NCBI GenBank assembly: GCA_004214065.1
Contig: SGZM01000001.1
Coordinates: forward strand, 52,522-116,521
Direction: 5' to 3'
Length of the DNA stretch: 64,000 nt
Origin: Gammaproteobacteria bacterium
GTDB taxonomy: Bacteria > Pseudomonadota > Gammaproteobacteria > Magnimaribacterales > Magnimaribacteraceae
The position numbers were made by a program, and so were the translations under genes. The notes under the pieces are model-generated. The model saw only the letters and a list, made by a program, of their open reading frames with translations, was not told where the DNA came from and made no database searches. Within the stretch, counting starts at the first letter, position 1. Each line of letters starts with the position of its first letter. Shown here one piece after another: positions 45,303 to 56,058 of the stretch.

Positions 45303-46498
45303 AGTTCAATTCCTTCTATCGAAGCTACAGTATTAATATCCTTATCACCCCTACCTGAAACATTAACAACTATAGATTGATTTGGATCCATTGTAGGAGC
45401 AACTTTCTTTACATAAGCAATCCCATGGGCAGTTTCGAGTGCCGGCATTATGCCCTCTACTCTAGTTAACTCTTTAAATGCATCTAGAGCTTCTTGATCA
45501 TCTGCAGATTCATATTCAGCTCTACCAATGTCTTTCAACCAAGCATGTTCCGGACCAACGCCTGGGTAATCCAACCCGGCTGAAACAGAGTGAGTTTCTA
45601 TCACCTGACCAGCATCATCCTGCATTAAATAAGTTCTCATCCCATGAAGAACACCTTCTTTTCCATCATTAAGGGGAGCTGCATGTTTTCCAGTACTTAA
45701 ACCTAAGCCTCCAGCCTCTACACCAATCAACCTAACATTCTTCTTTTCGATGAAAGGATAGAATAATCCCATAGCATTAGACCCTCCTCCCACGCAGGCG
45801 ACCAACATATCTGGATCTTTGCCAATGACTGATTTACTTTGTTCTAAAACCTCCTCGCCTACTACGGCATTGAAATCCCTGACTATCTGAGGATAAGGAT
45901 GCGGGCCTGCAACACTACCAATAATATAATAAGTATCATCGACATTTGTGACCCAATCACGCATTGCTTCATTCATAGCATCTTTCAATGTAGAGGTCCC
46001 AGAGCTCACCCCAACAACTTTCGCTCCTAATAATTTAATACGAAAAACATTTAGTGACTGTCTTTTTATATCTTCTTCACCCATGTAGACAATACATTCC
46101 AAGCCATGTCTTGCAGCAACAGACGCAGTGGCAACTCCATGCTGCCCTGCTCCTGTCTCAGCTATAATTCTCTGCTTCCCCATATGCTTAGCTAATAGGA
46201 TTTGCCCTACGGTATTATTAATCTTATGGGCTCCAGTATGATTTAAGTCTTCTCTTTTAAGATAGATCTGTGCTCCGCCAAGTAATTCAGTCCATCGTTT
46301 GGCAAAATATAAAGGGGAAGGTCTTCCAACATAGTGCGCTAAATCATCTTTGAATTCTTTTAGGAATTTATCTTCATTTTTTATTAATTCGTATTGTTCA
46401 GATAACTCTTCTAAGGCCGGTACAAGCGTTTCCGCAACATACCTTCCTCCATATATACCAAATCTACCATTTTTATCTGGCATTAATTCTTCAGACAT
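45299..46498 (-). CDS. trpB: tryptophan synthase beta chain
   Basis: PLP enzyme joining indole and serine. The PLP lysine is Lys92 in [13 protein letters not shown], the phosphate-binding loop is [10 protein letters not shown], and the [15 protein letters not shown] start and ETAHGIAY block are typical. Length is 399 aa. It overlaps trpF (8 bases) and trpA (4 bases), so the three are translationally coupled. Confidence 0.98.
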   Translation of the reverse strand: MSEELMPDKNGRFGIYGGRYVAETLVPALEELSEQYELIKNEDKFLKEFKDDLAHYVGRPSPLYFAKRWTELLGGAQIYLKREDLNHTGAHKINNTVGQILLAKHMGKQRIIAETGAGQHGVATASVAARHGLECIVYMGEEDIKRQSLNVFRIKLLGAKVVGVSSGTSTLKDAMNEAMRDWVTNVDDTYYIIGSVAGPHPYPQIVRDFNAVVGEEVLEQSKSVIGKDPDMLVACVGGGSNAMGLFYPFIEKKNVRLIGVEAGGLGLSTGKHAAPLNDGKEGVLHGMRTYLMQDDAGQVIETHSVSAGLDYPGVGPEHAWLKDIGRAEYESADDQEALDAFKELTRVEGIMPALETAHGIAYVKKVAPTMDPNQSIVVNVSGRGDKDINTVASIEGIEL

Positions 46499-47114
46499 TA
46501 AAACTCCTCACTTTTTCAACTAAATTTTTTACCTTTGAATGATTCTTTACTCCAGGCATTTCTTCAACACTTGAACAGACATCTATCCCTATACAATTTT
46601 CTAGAGAGAGAGCATCATGAAAATTTGATTCATCAATGCCTCCTGCTACAAGAAAAGGGATAGAAATTTTATCTTCTAGCAATCCAAAATCGAAGGTTTT
46701 TCCGGTCCCGCCGTATTCTTTTTCATCATAACTATCGAAAATTAGCATTTTAGCACTTTTATAGTCCTGGTTAATCTTTTCCAGATCAGTATCTGAATTT
46801 ATTCTAATGGCTTTAATAAAATCAACCTCAAAACTTTCGCAAAATTCTTTAGTTTCATCCCCATGAAATTGAGGTATAGCTTTAGGTATTTCTTTTAGAC
46901 ATCGTGACACATATTCCTTAGGATGATTTACGAAAATTAAAATAATATCAAGATGTTCAGGCACATGTGCCACTAATTTTTTAGTATTTGACAAATCAAT
47001 ATATCTTTTGCTCTTATCATATAAATTGAAACCAACTGCATCTGTTGATAATAAGCTTACAAACTTAAGATCACTTAAATTCGTAACGCCACATACTTTA
47101 ATGAAATGACTCAT
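46491..47114 (-). CDS. trpF: phosphoribosylanthranilate isomerase
   Basis: Converts phosphoribosylanthranilate to CdRP in tryptophan synthesis. A TIM barrel of 207 aa with the catalytic Cys near the start (IKVCGVTN), the general acid Asp in [21 protein letters not shown] and the phosphate loop [11 protein letters not shown]. It is free-standing rather than fused to TrpC as in E. coli, and placed with trpBA as in Pseudomonas. It follows truA by 34 bases. Confidence 0.95.
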   Translation of the reverse strand: MSHFIKVCGVTNLSDLKFVSLLSTDAVGFNLYDKSKRYIDLSNTKKLVAHVPEHLDIILIFVNHPKEYVSRCLKEIPKAIPQFHGDETKEFCESFEVDFIKAIRINSDTDLEKINQDYKSAKMLIFDSYDEKEYGGTGKTFDFGLLEDKISIPFLVAGGIDESNFHDALSLENCIGIDVCSSVEEMPGVKNHSKVKNLVEKVRSFNV

Positions 47115-47148
47115 ATTTAAATTATAGAATATAAAACCTTAAGTGCTC

Positions 47149-47931
47149 TTAAATAAGATTATTCTTAAAGCCAGGTATCTTATATTTTTGAGGATATTTA
47201 GGGCCCAAGAAAAATAGACCAGAGGAACTAACAGTCTTTCCTGCTAACCTTCTATCTTGCTGTTTAAGAATATCTTCTACTTCCTTTGGTTTAATCTCTT
47301 TTTTTCCAACCATCAACAATGTTCCTATGATTATTCTGACCATATGCAATAAAAAGGCATTTGCACGCAACTCTACCCTAATAAATTTATCTTTTTTTGA
47401 AATCTCTATATTTTCGATATTTCTTAAAGATGTTTTCGATTGGCAACCCGAACCTCTAAATGAAGTGAAATCATGTTCTCCAATAAGATATTTGGATGCA
47501 GCCCTCATTGATCTTACATCTAATTTCTGTGTCACAAATAAGGACCTATCAGACCATAGTGCAGAAGGAGTTTGATTGTTGTAAATGTTGTATAAATAAG
47601 ATCGACTCGTTGCAGAAAACCTAGCATGAAAACTTTCATCCATTTCTCTTGACCAGATGACCCTTATATCAGAAGGAAGAGAAGAATTTATACCTCGTAA
47701 CCACTCACTTGAAGTCCTTGTTGCTTCAGTATCAAAATGTATGACTTGCATAAAGGCATGAACACCTGCATCTGTTCTTCCGCTGCAAAAAGTTTTTACT
47801 TTGTGATCAGCAACCCTAGAAGCCGATGCTTCAAGTAGGCCTTGAATAGTCTGATTAGTACTTTTTTGTTTCTGAAATCCAAAATATTCTGACCCATCAT
47901 ATTCCACTCCTAAAGCTATCCTAAAGCTCAT
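47149..47931 (-). CDS. truA: tRNA pseudouridine(38-40) synthase
   Basis: Makes pseudouridine at positions 38-40 of the tRNA anticodon arm. The catalytic Asp54 lies in FCSGRTDAGVHAF. The start RIALGVEYDGSEYFGFQ and the LLHMVRIIIGTLLMVG block are signatures of the family. Length is 260 aa. It lies 3 bases after the FimV-like gene and upstream of trpF, the gammaproteobacterial order asd-fimV-truA-trpF. Confidence 0.97.
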   Translation of the reverse strand: MSFRIALGVEYDGSEYFGFQKQKSTNQTIQGLLEASASRVADHKVKTFCSGRTDAGVHAFMQVIHFDTEATRTSSEWLRGINSSLPSDIRVIWSREMDESFHARFSATSRSYLYNIYNNQTPSALWSDRSLFVTQKLDVRSMRAASKYLIGEHDFTSFRGSGCQSKTSLRNIENIEISKKDKFIRVELRANAFLLHMVRIIIGTLLMVGKKEIKPKEVEDILKQQDRRLAGKTVSSSGLFFLGPKYPQKYKIPGFKNNLI

Positions 47932-47934
47932 AAC

Positions 47935-48270
47935 TCAATTACTAATCTTTGCCAGCATCTCAGTAGCTAGCACCCTTTCTTTTTGAGTAGGCTCATTATC
48001 TAATACTTCGCGTAATAAACGTTTTGCTTCATCGGACTGATCCATTTCTATCAAACTTCGTGATAGGTTTATCTTGGCAATTTTTTCATCACCAATTTCG
48101 TTAGCTATATCAATATTGTTGAGAATTGGATTTTGTTTTCTTTCGAACCTTATTAAATATATTGCTAAGCTAAAGAAAAGAAGTCCAAATAATAAACCAC
48201 TTAGACCCTCTAAATAGACACCGGTAATGAAATAAAACTCTGTCTCAAGATTTAGTAAGAGATTATCCAT
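47935..48270 (-). CDS. fimV: miniature FimV-like membrane protein
   Basis: Protein of 111 aa. One membrane helix (about residues 17-40) is followed by a short linker and a C-terminal motif, KINLSRSLIEMDQSDEAKRLLREVLDN-type, then ATEMLAKI. This is the FimV C-terminal helical domain (LDLARAYIDMGD...A..L..EVL). Classic FimV, a polar organiser with LysM and TPR parts, is about 900 aa; here the LysM domain, linker and most repeats are missing. The location between asd and truA is exactly that of fimV in Pseudomonas relatives, which backs the assignment. Confidence 0.75.
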   Translation of the reverse strand: MDNLLLNLETEFYFITGVYLEGLSGLLFGLLFFSLAIYLIRFERKQNPILNNIDIANEIGDEKIAKINLSRSLIEMDQSDEAKRLLREVLDNEPTQKERVLATEMLAKISN

Positions 48271-48277
48271 TTATTGA

Positions 48278-49288
48278 TTACTCGAATATTAATTCAGCAA
48301 TTTGAATACTGTTTAAGGCAGCACCTTTTAAGAGATTATCTGCGACAACCCACATGTTCATTCTATTATTACTCCAAAGATCTTTTCTTAATCTTCCGAC
48401 ATGGACTAAATAATCTCCGTTAGCATCTGTAGCGGCTGTTGGATAATCTTCTCCATTCGAACCATAATGCAGTTTAATGCCTGGGGCATTTTCAAGAATG
48501 TTTACAACTAAATCTTCGGTAAGAGGTTTTTTTGTTTGTATGTGTATTGATTCAGAGTGACCATTTAATACAGGCACTCTGACACAGGTTGCAGCAACTT
48601 GAATATTTGGGTCGAGTATTTTATGAGTTTCCTTTAACAACTTGTTCTCTTCTTTTGTATACCTATTTTCTTCAAATACATCACATTGAGGTAAAGCATT
48701 ATTAGCAATTTGTTTCGGATAAATAATGGATTCCTGCAAGTTATTGCCATCGTAGGAGCTAATTTGCTTGCGCAACTCTTCCGTAGCATCTTTACCGGTA
48801 CCTGAAACAGCTTGTAATGTTGTTATATCTATCCTTTGAATAACAAACTCATCATGAATGGGTTTTAAGGCCACTAACATCTGTATTGTTGAGCAATTTG
48901 GATTGGCAATAATGCCAGGTAATTCATAATCAAGCAGAACAGTTCCGTTAACTTCAGGAACTATGAGGGGTATATTTTCTTCGTATCTAAAACAAGAGGA
49001 GTTATCTACTACTACACAGCCTTGAGAAACTGCTTTTGGACCAAATTCTGCAGAAACTGAGGCACCGGCTGAGAAAAGAGCTAAATCTGTATGACTGAAG
49101 TCATATTCTTCAAGGGCTTGTACAGTATATTCTTTATTTCTAAAGGTTATTTTTTTACCTTTAGATTTCTTGCTGGCTAATAGATCTATTTCTACATCAG
49201 GATAAAATTCTTTTTGAAGTAAACTCAGGAAAGCTTGTCCCACCATGCCGGTTGCACCTGCAATAGCTATTCTTTTTGCTTGTCTCAT
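48278..49288 (-). CDS. asd: aspartate-semialdehyde dehydrogenase
   Basis: NADPH-dependent reduction of aspartyl phosphate to aspartate semialdehyde, following LysC. The NADP motif GATGMVGQAF is at 11-20. The catalytic Cys132 sits in IANPNCSTIQM and the substrate-binding part includes VSGTGKDAT and the HSESIHIQT histidine. Length is 336 aa, the shorter Gram-positive/Pseudomonas-like type. It lies between leuB (3 bases) and the FimV-like gene (7 bases). Confidence 0.96.
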   Translation of the reverse strand: MRQAKRIAIAGATGMVGQAFLSLLQKEFYPDVEIDLLASKKSKGKKITFRNKEYTVQALEEYDFSHTDLALFSAGASVSAEFGPKAVSQGCVVVDNSSCFRYEENIPLIVPEVNGTVLLDYELPGIIANPNCSTIQMLVALKPIHDEFVIQRIDITTLQAVSGTGKDATEELRKQISSYDGNNLQESIIYPKQIANNALPQCDVFEENRYTKEENKLLKETHKILDPNIQVAATCVRVPVLNGHSESIHIQTKKPLTEDLVVNILENAPGIKLHYGSNGEDYPTAATDANGDYLVHVGRLRKDLWSNNRMNMWVVADNLLKGAALNSIQIAELIFE

Positions 49289-49291
49289 ATT

Positions 49292-50365
49292 TTATTTTAA
49301 ATTTTCTATAATCTTATTACCCATCTCTGAAGTGGTAAGTTTTTTATTTTGAGCACCTTCAAGATCATGGGTTCTATAGCCTTCTGATAGAACTTCTTGT
49401 ATGGACTTTTCTATGGACTTAGAAGCTTCGTTTAAATCAAAGCTATACTTTAACATCATTGCAACTGATGAAATTGCAGCTAGAGGATTAGCCAAACCTT
49501 TTCCTGATATATCAGGAGCAGAACCATGCACAGGTTCATACATTCCCTTATTATCAGAGTTCAATGAAGCTGATGGTAGCATGCCTATTGAACCAGTTAG
49601 CATAGCCGCAATGTCAGATAAGATATCCCCAAATAAATTTCCAGTAACCATCACATCAAATTGCTTAGGGTTTCTAACTAACTGCATAGCTGCATTATCT
49701 ACAAGCATATGTGATAGCTCTACATCAGGATATTCTTTAGAGAGGTTGGTTATTACCTCTCTCCATAATACGCTAACTTCTAGTACATTTGCTTTATCAA
49801 CAGAGCATAGGGTTTTATTTCTCTTCTGAGCCGCTTCAAAAGCCACTCTTCCTATTCTTTCAATTTCTTTTTTACTATAAATCATAGTATTAAATGCTGA
49901 ATTGCCTGAATCAGTTACCCCTCTTGGCTCTCCAAAATATATCCCACCTGTAAGTTCTCTTATGATTAATAAATCTAAGTCTTGAACCTTGTCTTTTTTA
50001 AGAGAAGATGAATCACTAAGATGCTTTGATAAGATTGCAGGTCTCAAATTTGCGAATAAATCTAATTCTGATCTAAGGCCCAGCAAAGCTCTTTCGGGTC
50101 TGAGTTCATATTCTAAATTATCCCAATTGGGGCCTCCTACGGCGCCTAGTAGAATAGCATCGGATTCAATAGCTGCAGTTAAAGTTTCTTCTGGTAAAGG
50201 TTTTCCAAATTTTTCATAAGCGCTTCCTCCAACCAGGAGCTCTTGCATAGAAATTCCTAAATTGTGAAGTGAGTTGACGTGACCCAGGACCTTTTTTGCT
50301 TCATTGCAAACTTCTGGCCCTATGCCGTCTCCCGGCAATATCAAAACTGTTTTATTACTAGTCAT
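49292..50365 (-). CDS. leuB: 3-isopropylmalate dehydrogenase
   Basis: NAD-dependent oxidative decarboxylation of 3-isopropylmalate in leucine synthesis. Typical blocks are [54 protein letters not shown] and [27 protein letters not shown]. The last holds the metal-binding Asps. Length is 357 aa. It is 2 bases after leuD. The first leucine gene leuA is not in the window. Confidence 0.98.
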   Translation of the reverse strand: MTSNKTVLILPGDGIGPEVCNEAKKVLGHVNSLHNLGISMQELLVGGSAYEKFGKPLPEETLTAAIESDAILLGAVGGPNWDNLEYELRPERALLGLRSELDLFANLRPAILSKHLSDSSSLKKDKVQDLDLLIIRELTGGIYFGEPRGVTDSGNSAFNTMIYSKKEIERIGRVAFEAAQKRNKTLCSVDKANVLEVSVLWREVITNLSKEYPDVELSHMLVDNAAMQLVRNPKQFDVMVTGNLFGDILSDIAAMLTGSIGMLPSASLNSDNKGMYEPVHGSAPDISGKGLANPLAAISSVAMMLKYSFDLNEASKSIEKSIQEVLSEGYRTHDLEGAQNKKLTTSEMGNKIIENLK

Positions 50366-50367
50366 GA

Positions 50368-51012
50368 TCAGTTTTTATTATTGAAAATCCAAGGGGATTC
50401 CATTTCTCTTTTCTTTTCAAACTCCTCTATTTCCTTAGAATGAATGAGACTCAGACCTATTTCGTCTAAACCCTCTAAAATACATTTTTTTCTAAAAGGA
50501 TCAATTTCAAAGTGAGCTATTTCATTATCTTCTGAGAAGATAATTTGATTCAGTAAGTCTATTTCTATTTCTTTTTGTGCAGTGGATAAGTTTAAAAGGG
50601 TTTTGATTTCTTCTGATGAAACACTAATAGGTAAAAGACCATTATTAAAGCAATTATTATAAAAAATCTCTGCAAAGCTCTCTGCGATTACTACCTTAAA
50701 TCCAAAATCCATTAAGGACCAAACTGCATGTTCTCGACTGGATCCACACCCAAAATTCTTTTTACTTATTAATATATCTGAATCAATAAATTGCTTTTGA
50801 TTCAAAATAAAATCTTCATTAATTTTTCTTTGGTTTATATCCTGCCCGGGAAAGCCTTCATCTTCATACCTCCAGGCATCAAAAAGATTAGGACCGAAGC
50901 CACTCTTTTTAATAGATTTTAAAAATTGTTTAGGAATGATTTGATCGGTATCAATGTTGTCTCTGTCAAAAGGGATTCCCTTTCCTTTATGGTATGTGGT
51001 TGTATTTTTCAT
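50368..51012 (-). CDS. leuD: 3-isopropylmalate dehydratase small subunit
   Basis: Small (swivel-domain) subunit of isopropylmalate isomerase, working with LeuC. The blocks [16 protein letters not shown] and [35 protein letters not shown] are diagnostic. Length is 214 aa. Its start overlaps the leuC stop by 4 bases (ATGA), giving equal subunit synthesis. Confidence 0.97.
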   Translation of the reverse strand: MKNTTTYHKGKGIPFDRDNIDTDQIIPKQFLKSIKKSGFGPNLFDAWRYEDEGFPGQDINQRKINEDFILNQKQFIDSDILISKKNFGCGSSREHAVWSLMDFGFKVVIAESFAEIFYNNCFNNGLLPISVSSEEIKTLLNLSTAQKEIEIDLLNQIIFSEDNEIAHFEIDPFRKKCILEGLDEIGLSLIHSKEIEEFEKKREMESPWIFNNKN

Positions 51013-52403
51013 ACAAAGTACTCCCTTACATCAACAAAGTGACCTTCTATAGCCGAAGCGGCAGCAGTTGCTGGCGAAACAAGGTGTGTTCTGCCTCCAT
51101 ATCCTTGTCTTCCTTCAAAATTTCTATTGGATGTAGATGCGCAGTGTTCTCCATCACCTAGTTGATCTGGATTCATGGCTAAGCACATTGAGCATCCCGG
51201 AGCCCGCCATTCAAAACCAGAATTTATAAATATTTTATCCAGACCTTCTTTTTTTGCTTGAGAAGAAACTAAACCAGAGCCTGGAACGACTATAGCTCTT
51301 TTTATAGAATCAGAAATTTTATTTCCTTCTAAAATTTTAGCAGCCTCTCTTAAGTCTTCTATTCTAGAATTAGTACAAGATCCAATAAATACCTGATCTA
51401 ACATAATATCCTTAATTCTTTTTCCAGGTGTAAGGTTCATGTAACTCAGGGCGTGTTTTATAGATTCATTCTCAGGTTGAGGAATCAGACCATCTATGTC
51501 ACAAACCATTTCAGGTGAAGTACCCCATGTGACTTGCGGTGCAATTGTGGATCCATCAATCTCAATTTCTTTATCAAACTGTGCATCAGTGTCGCTAACA
51601 AGGTTTTCCCATTGTCCTTTCGCTACCATCCAATGATCTCCTGAGGGGGTAAATGGTCTATTTTTTATGTAAGCCTCTGTTACATGATCATAAGCCACTA
51701 AACCTGCTCTTGCGCCAGCCTCAATTGCCATATTGCAAACTGTCATTCTGCCTTCAATAGACATGTTCTCTATTACAGACCCAGCATATTCTATTGCGTA
51801 ACCAGTACCTCCTGCTGTTCCAATCTTTCCTATAATTGCAAGAGTCACATCTTTCGGTGTCACTCCTTCTTGCAGATCTCCTGAAATGGTGACTCGCATA
51901 TTCTTAAGTTTTGAGGTTTTGAGGCATTGAGTAGCAAGAACATGCTCTACCTCAGAAGTTCCTATGCCCATGGAAAGAGTGGCTAAAGCACCATGTGTAG
52001 AAGTATGAGAGTCCCCACATACAATTGTCATACCAGGCAATGTTAAACCTTGTTCAGGTCCTACAACATGAACAATTCCCTGACGTTTATCATGTATATC
52101 GAATTGTAAAATTTCATGCTCTTTACAATTATCATCTAAGGTGACTACTTGAAGCTTAGCAACTTCATCATGAATACCTGCTATACCTTGCGCACGGTCT
52201 GTTGTTGGCACATTGTGGTCCGGAGTGGCAATATTAGCTGAAATTCTCCAAGGCTTACGACCAGCTAATTTTAAGCCTTCAAAAGCTTGCGGTGATGTTA
52301 CTTCATGAATTAGATGTCTATCAATATATAGTAAATATGTGCCATCTTCTCTTTGAGTTACCTCATGAAGGTTCCATAACTTATCGTATAAAGTGTCAGA
52401 CAT
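51009..52403 (-). CDS. leuC: 3-isopropylmalate dehydratase large subunit
   Basis: Fe-S subunit of isopropylmalate isomerase. Cluster cysteines are in [14 protein letters not shown] and [13 protein letters not shown], and the substrate block [11 protein letters not shown] is present. Length (464 aa) matches E. coli (466). It is 7 bases after aroC and coupled to leuD. Confidence 0.98.
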   Translation of the reverse strand: MSDTLYDKLWNLHEVTQREDGTYLLYIDRHLIHEVTSPQAFEGLKLAGRKPWRISANIATPDHNVPTTDRAQGIAGIHDEVAKLQVVTLDDNCKEHEILQFDIHDKRQGIVHVVGPEQGLTLPGMTIVCGDSHTSTHGALATLSMGIGTSEVEHVLATQCLKTSKLKNMRVTISGDLQEGVTPKDVTLAIIGKIGTAGGTGYAIEYAGSVIENMSIEGRMTVCNMAIEAGARAGLVAYDHVTEAYIKNRPFTPSGDHWMVAKGQWENLVSDTDAQFDKEIEIDGSTIAPQVTWGTSPEMVCDIDGLIPQPENESIKHALSYMNLTPGKRIKDIMLDQVFIGSCTNSRIEDLREAAKILEGNKISDSIKRAIVVPGSGLVSSQAKKEGLDKIFINSGFEWRAPGCSMCLAMNPDQLGDGEHCASTSNRNFEGRQGYGGRTHLVSPATAAASAIEGHFVDVREYFV

Positions 52404-52410
52404 GAGATAT

Positions 52411-53499
52411 TTATGAGTAATCAGGAATTTCTGTTACCACGTCAGCATTTTGAGCTCTGTTTCTTAAGAAATGATCAAGCACGACTAAAGCGGTCATTGC
52501 TTCAGCTATAGGAGTTGCCCTGACACCAACACAAGGATCATGTCTTCCTTTAACTTGAATACTTTTGACTTCACCTGTTTTGTCTATTGTTTTACCTTCT
52601 TTGTTAATACTTGAAGTAGGTTTCAAAGCTATAGAAAGCTTAATATCTTGGCCAGTGCTAATACCCCCTGAAATACCTCCGGAATTATTTGATAAATAAC
52701 CCTCAGGAGACATTTCATCTCTTACTTCTGAGCCTTTAGACTCTATCAGGTCAAACCCTTTCCCAATTTCAAAACCTTTTACTGCATTAATGCTCATTAA
52801 ACCTTTAGCTAAATCTGCTTCAAGCTTATCAAATACTGGTTCTCCTAAGCCTATAGGCATGTTCTCAACGGCAACTTCTATTTTAGCTCCCACGGAATCG
52901 CCTTCTTTTCTTAACTTATCAATTAAAGTCTCAATCTCAACTAAGACTTTGGAATCTGGGCAAAAGAAAGGGTTCTTATCAACCTGAGTAAGATCAACTT
53001 CAGATATTTTTACAGGACCGATTTGAGATAAATAACCTGTAATTTTAATACCTTGTTTTTCATTTAAATATTTCTTTGCAATAGCTCCTGCAGCTACTCT
53101 CATAGCCGTTTCTCTGGCAGAAGATCGTCCCCCGCCACGATGATCTCTAAAGCCATATTTTTTAGAGTAAACATAATCTGCGTGGGAGGGTCTAAATGTA
53201 TCTTTAAGATCATCATAATCTTTAGATTTCTGATCTTGATTTCTTATTATCAAACCAATTGGCGTTCCAGTTGTTCTTCCTTCAAAAACTCCAGATAAAA
53301 TTTCTACCTCATCATCTTCTTTTCTTTGGGTAGTGTACTTTGAGGCACCAGGTTTTCTTTTATCTAACTCTTTCTGAATATCTTCTTTTGAAAGCTCTAA
53401 ACCAGGAGGGCAGCCATCAATCACACAGCCAAGAGCAACTCCATGACTTTCTCCAAAAGTAGTCACAACAAAAGAATTTCCAAATGAATTTCCTGACAT
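52411..53499 (-). CDS. aroC: chorismate synthase
   Basis: Converts EPSP to chorismate with reduced FMN, the last common step to aromatic amino acids and folate. Signatures are [53 protein letters not shown] and [17 protein letters not shown]. Length is 362 aa. It is the first gene of a 14-gene same-strand run ending with purF, with a TATAAT box about 32 bases before the ATG. Confidence 0.98.
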   Translation of the reverse strand: MSGNSFGNSFVVTTFGESHGVALGCVIDGCPPGLELSKEDIQKELDKRKPGASKYTTQRKEDDEVEILSGVFEGRTTGTPIGLIIRNQDQKSKDYDDLKDTFRPSHADYVYSKKYGFRDHRGGGRSSARETAMRVAAGAIAKKYLNEKQGIKITGYLSQIGPVKISEVDLTQVDKNPFFCPDSKVLVEIETLIDKLRKEGDSVGAKIEVAVENMPIGLGEPVFDKLEADLAKGLMSINAVKGFEIGKGFDLIESKGSEVRDEMSPEGYLSNNSGGISGGISTGQDIKLSIALKPTSSINKEGKTIDKTGEVKSIQVKGRHDPCVGVRATPIAEAMTALVVLDHFLRNRAQNADVVTEIPDYS

Positions 53500-53530
53500 A
53501 AATCTATTTTATTACGTAATTGGGGGTGCG

Positions 53531-53536
53531 ATTATA
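53531..53536 (-). promoter_or_regulatory. probable -10 box for the aroC-purF run
   Basis: Reads TATAAT on the minus strand, 31 bases before the aroC ATG at 53499. The -35 is not clear. It may be the main entry promoter for the long gene row. Confidence 0.4.
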
Positions 53537-53619
53537 GAATTTTTACGGATTTTAGGTATTAAATTTGATATTTATTCAAAAACGTTCACTATATTGGACT
53601 TAAAAATAATGAGACTCTT

Positions 53620-54261
53620 ATGATTAAAGCAGTTTTTTGGGATTTTGGAGGCGTAATAACTTCGAGTCCTTTTGAATCTTTTAATAGGTTTGAAAAAGAA
53701 AATAATTTACCCTTAGATTTTTTAAGATCTGTTAATTCTACAAACCCTGATTCAAATGCCTGGGCTTTATTAGAAAGAAATGAAATTGATCTTGAAGAAT
53801 TCGATTTATTATTTGAACGTGAAAGTGATGATCTTGGTCATCCTGTTAAGGGAAAAAATGTTATTGCACTTCTTAAAGGACAAATTAGACCAGAAATGAT
53901 TGCGGCATTAGAAAAAATTAAAGGTAATCTTTTACAGGCATGCTTAACTAATAATATTCAATCAATGGGAGATATGGATTTTGAAGGAAATGTATCTGCA
54001 GCCGGAAAACATGAAGAAGTAATGAGCATGTTTGACTTCGTTTTTGAATCTAGCAAAGAAAATGTTCGTAAACCTGATCCAGAATTCTATCTACGCGCTT
54101 GTAAAAGAGGAGATGTAGATCCAAGTGAAGTAGTTTTTTTAGACGATTTAGGCATAAACCTTAAACCAGCCAAAGTACTGGGCATGTCGACAATTAAAGT
54201 TGTTGATCCAATAGAGGCTCTTAGTGAACTGCAAGCTTTTTTAGATTTTGACTTAAGCTGA
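53620..54261 (+). CDS. HAD family hydrolase (ACAD10/sEH N-terminal type)
   Basis: Haloacid-dehalogenase-fold protein of 213 aa. Motif I reads FWDFGGVI with nucleophile Asp8, and Gly instead of the usual second Asp, as in YihX-like proteins. Motif II is the ACLTNNI block, motif III the Lys in RKPDPEFYLRA and motif IV FLDDLGINL. The layout resembles the HAD domain of ACAD10 and of soluble epoxide hydrolase. Cytoplasmic phosphatase with unknown substrate. It stands alone on the plus strand between aroC (divergent) and the flavoprotein (converging, one base apart). Confidence 0.87.
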   Translation: MIKAVFWDFGGVITSSPFESFNRFEKENNLPLDFLRSVNSTNPDSNAWALLERNEIDLEEFDLLFERESDDLGHPVKGKNVIALLKGQIRPEMIAALEKIKGNLLQACLTNNIQSMGDMDFEGNVSAAGKHEEVMSMFDFVFESSKENVRKPDPEFYLRACKRGDVDPSEVVFLDDLGINLKPAKVLGMSTIKVVDPIEALSELQAFLDFDLS

Positions 54262-54262
54262 T

Positions 54263-55489
54263 TTAAGCGTCTAAACCGGCACAATATCCTGACGACCAAG
54301 CCCACTGAAAATTAAACCCTCCTAAATGTCCCGTAACATCCAATACTTCTCCAACGAAATACAAACCTTTTTGATCGTTGACTTCCATTGTTTGTGAATT
54401 AATAAAATCAGTATCAATCCCGCCCTTTGTAACTTCAGCAGTTCTATAACCTTCTGTTGAGGATGGTCTTATGATCCATCTGTTTAATATAGATCCAATA
54501 TAAACCAATTTCTTCTTACTAATATTACTAAGGGGTATTTCAGCAATATCCTCCCACAATAGGTCTTGAAGTTTTGATGCAAGCGACTTGCTTAAATAAG
54601 GGGCTAAATAATTCCGCAATAGAGAGGTATTATTTAATTTTTTTTCTTCAAGAAGTTCTTCAACTATATTTCTATTAGGAAGTAAGTCTATCTCTATTTC
54701 TTGGCCTGGAAGCCAATAGTTGGATATCTGTAATATCGCGGGCCCACTCAAGCCTCTATGAGTAAACAAAATATTTTCTCTAAAAGATTTATTGTTACAA
54801 AATACTTCCGCATCTAAGGAAACTCCTGAAAGAGATTCGCAAAAAGGTTTTAAATAATCACTAAACATGAATGGAACTAAACTGGCGCTCAAATCAACTA
54901 AAGGTAGTTTATATTGCTCTGCCAGCCTATAGCCAAAATCGCTTCCTCCTAGAGTTGGAATTGAAAGTGCTCCTGTAGCAACTATTAAAGATTCACAATC
55001 AACCTGAAATTTATTTTCAGTTTTATTATCAACTTCATGTCCACAGATTCTATATCTGTATCTATCTAGATTTTTAATTTCTAAATCAATAACTGTTTTA
55101 ACTTCACTATTTTTAATTATTTTTACACCTTTTTCTTCACATTCATCTAACAACATTTTCACTATGTCTTTAGCTGAATGTACACAAAACAATTGGCTGT
55201 GTTTTCTTTCTTCAAAATCTATGCCATGTTGTTTAACTAAATCAATAAAATCCCAAGCCGTGTATCTAGACAGAGCTGATTTACAAAAATGGTTATTGTT
55301 AGAAAGGAAATTATCAAATTCCAAATCTGTATTAGTAAAATTACAACGGCCCCCACCAGACATGAGGATTTTCTTTCCAACTTTGTTGGATCTTTCTATG
55401 ACAAGTACACTTCTATTCCTTAAAGCAGCAGTTATTGCCGCCATAAGACCAGCAGCTCCTGCTCCAAGCACAACAACATCATATTTCAT
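54263..55489 (-). CDS. FAD-dependent oxidoreductase, YhiN/HI0933 family
   Basis: Flavoprotein of 408 aa. N-terminal FAD motif GAGAAGLMAA (residues 9-18) is followed by the family signature GKKILMSGGGRCNFTN and the C-terminal GLYFVGEVLDVTGHLGGFNFQWAWSSG. These are the marks of the BaiN/YhiN (HI0933-like) family. The E. coli relative has no well-defined reaction; BaiN acts on bile acids in clostridia, which is unlikely here. Function therefore unknown, probably a cytoplasmic reductase or oxidase. Confidence 0.9.
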   Translation of the reverse strand: MKYDVVVLGAGAAGLMAAITAALRNRSVLVIERSNKVGKKILMSGGGRCNFTNTDLEFDNFLSNNNHFCKSALSRYTAWDFIDLVKQHGIDFEERKHSQLFCVHSAKDIVKMLLDECEEKGVKIIKNSEVKTVIDLEIKNLDRYRYRICGHEVDNKTENKFQVDCESLIVATGALSIPTLGGSDFGYRLAEQYKLPLVDLSASLVPFMFSDYLKPFCESLSGVSLDAEVFCNNKSFRENILFTHRGLSGPAILQISNYWLPGQEIEIDLLPNRNIVEELLEEKKLNNTSLLRNYLAPYLSKSLASKLQDLLWEDIAEIPLSNISKKKLVYIGSILNRWIIRPSSTEGYRTAEVTKGGIDTDFINSQTMEVNDQKGLYFVGEVLDVTGHLGGFNFQWAWSSGYCAGLDA

Positions 55490-55527
55490 AAAAATTTTAC
55501 GGAGGAAAAACTAAAGATAAGAAAAAA

Positions 55528-56040
55528 TTAGTTTATAGATGATTTTGGGGAAAAGTAATCCATCAAAGCTAATAACAGGCCTGAGAAAATAAACACCACA
55601 TGAATGATAATCATCCATTGGATTTCTCTATCAGATACTTCGGAGATGTCCATGAATGTTTCAAGAAGATTTATACCAGAAATAGCTACAATTGAAGCCA
55701 CCAGTTTCAACTTAAGATCGCCAAAATCTGTTTTTCCCATCCAGCTTGGTTTATCTTCACTTCCATCAGCTACTGAAATCTTTGAAACAAAATTTTCGTA
55801 ACCTGCAAAAATTATCATAAGAACTAAATTACTAATCAGAGCAAGATCTACTATATGCAGAACAAATAGCATCATATCTTTCAAGTCTGAAGATAAGAGA
55901 ATAGGAGCAAAGTAAAGTAACTCTTGAATTACCTTAACGGTAATGAAGAAAAGAGATATTGAAAGCACAATATAGATAGGAGCTAATAACCATCTGCTGG
56001 CAAATATAGACTTTTCTAGTAAGTTTTCTAAATTATTCAT
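55528..56040 (-). CDS. YqhA/UPF0114 family membrane protein
   Basis: Inner-membrane protein of 170 aa with four hydrophobic helices (about 15-38, 55-82, 112-130 and 142-162). Signatures of the UPF0114 (YqhA) family are LEKSIFASRWLLAPIYI at the start, LIIFAGYENFVSKI and KLKLVASIVAISGINLLETFM. Function is not established. It lies 18 bases downstream of prpD and might be cotranscribed with the methylcitrate genes. Confidence 0.87.
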   Translation of the reverse strand: MNNLENLLEKSIFASRWLLAPIYIVLSISLFFITVKVIQELLYFAPILLSSDLKDMMLFVLHIVDLALISNLVLMIIFAGYENFVSKISVADGSEDKPSWMGKTDFGDLKLKLVASIVAISGINLLETFMDISEVSDREIQWMIIIHVVFIFSGLLLALMDYFSPKSSIN

Positions 56041-56058
56041 AAGGCTTTAGCTGATATT

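Noticed and set aside
49401..49829. 142-codon open frame opposite leuB
   Set aside because: Longest antisense frame in the window but wholly inside intact leuB; no recognisable protein features.
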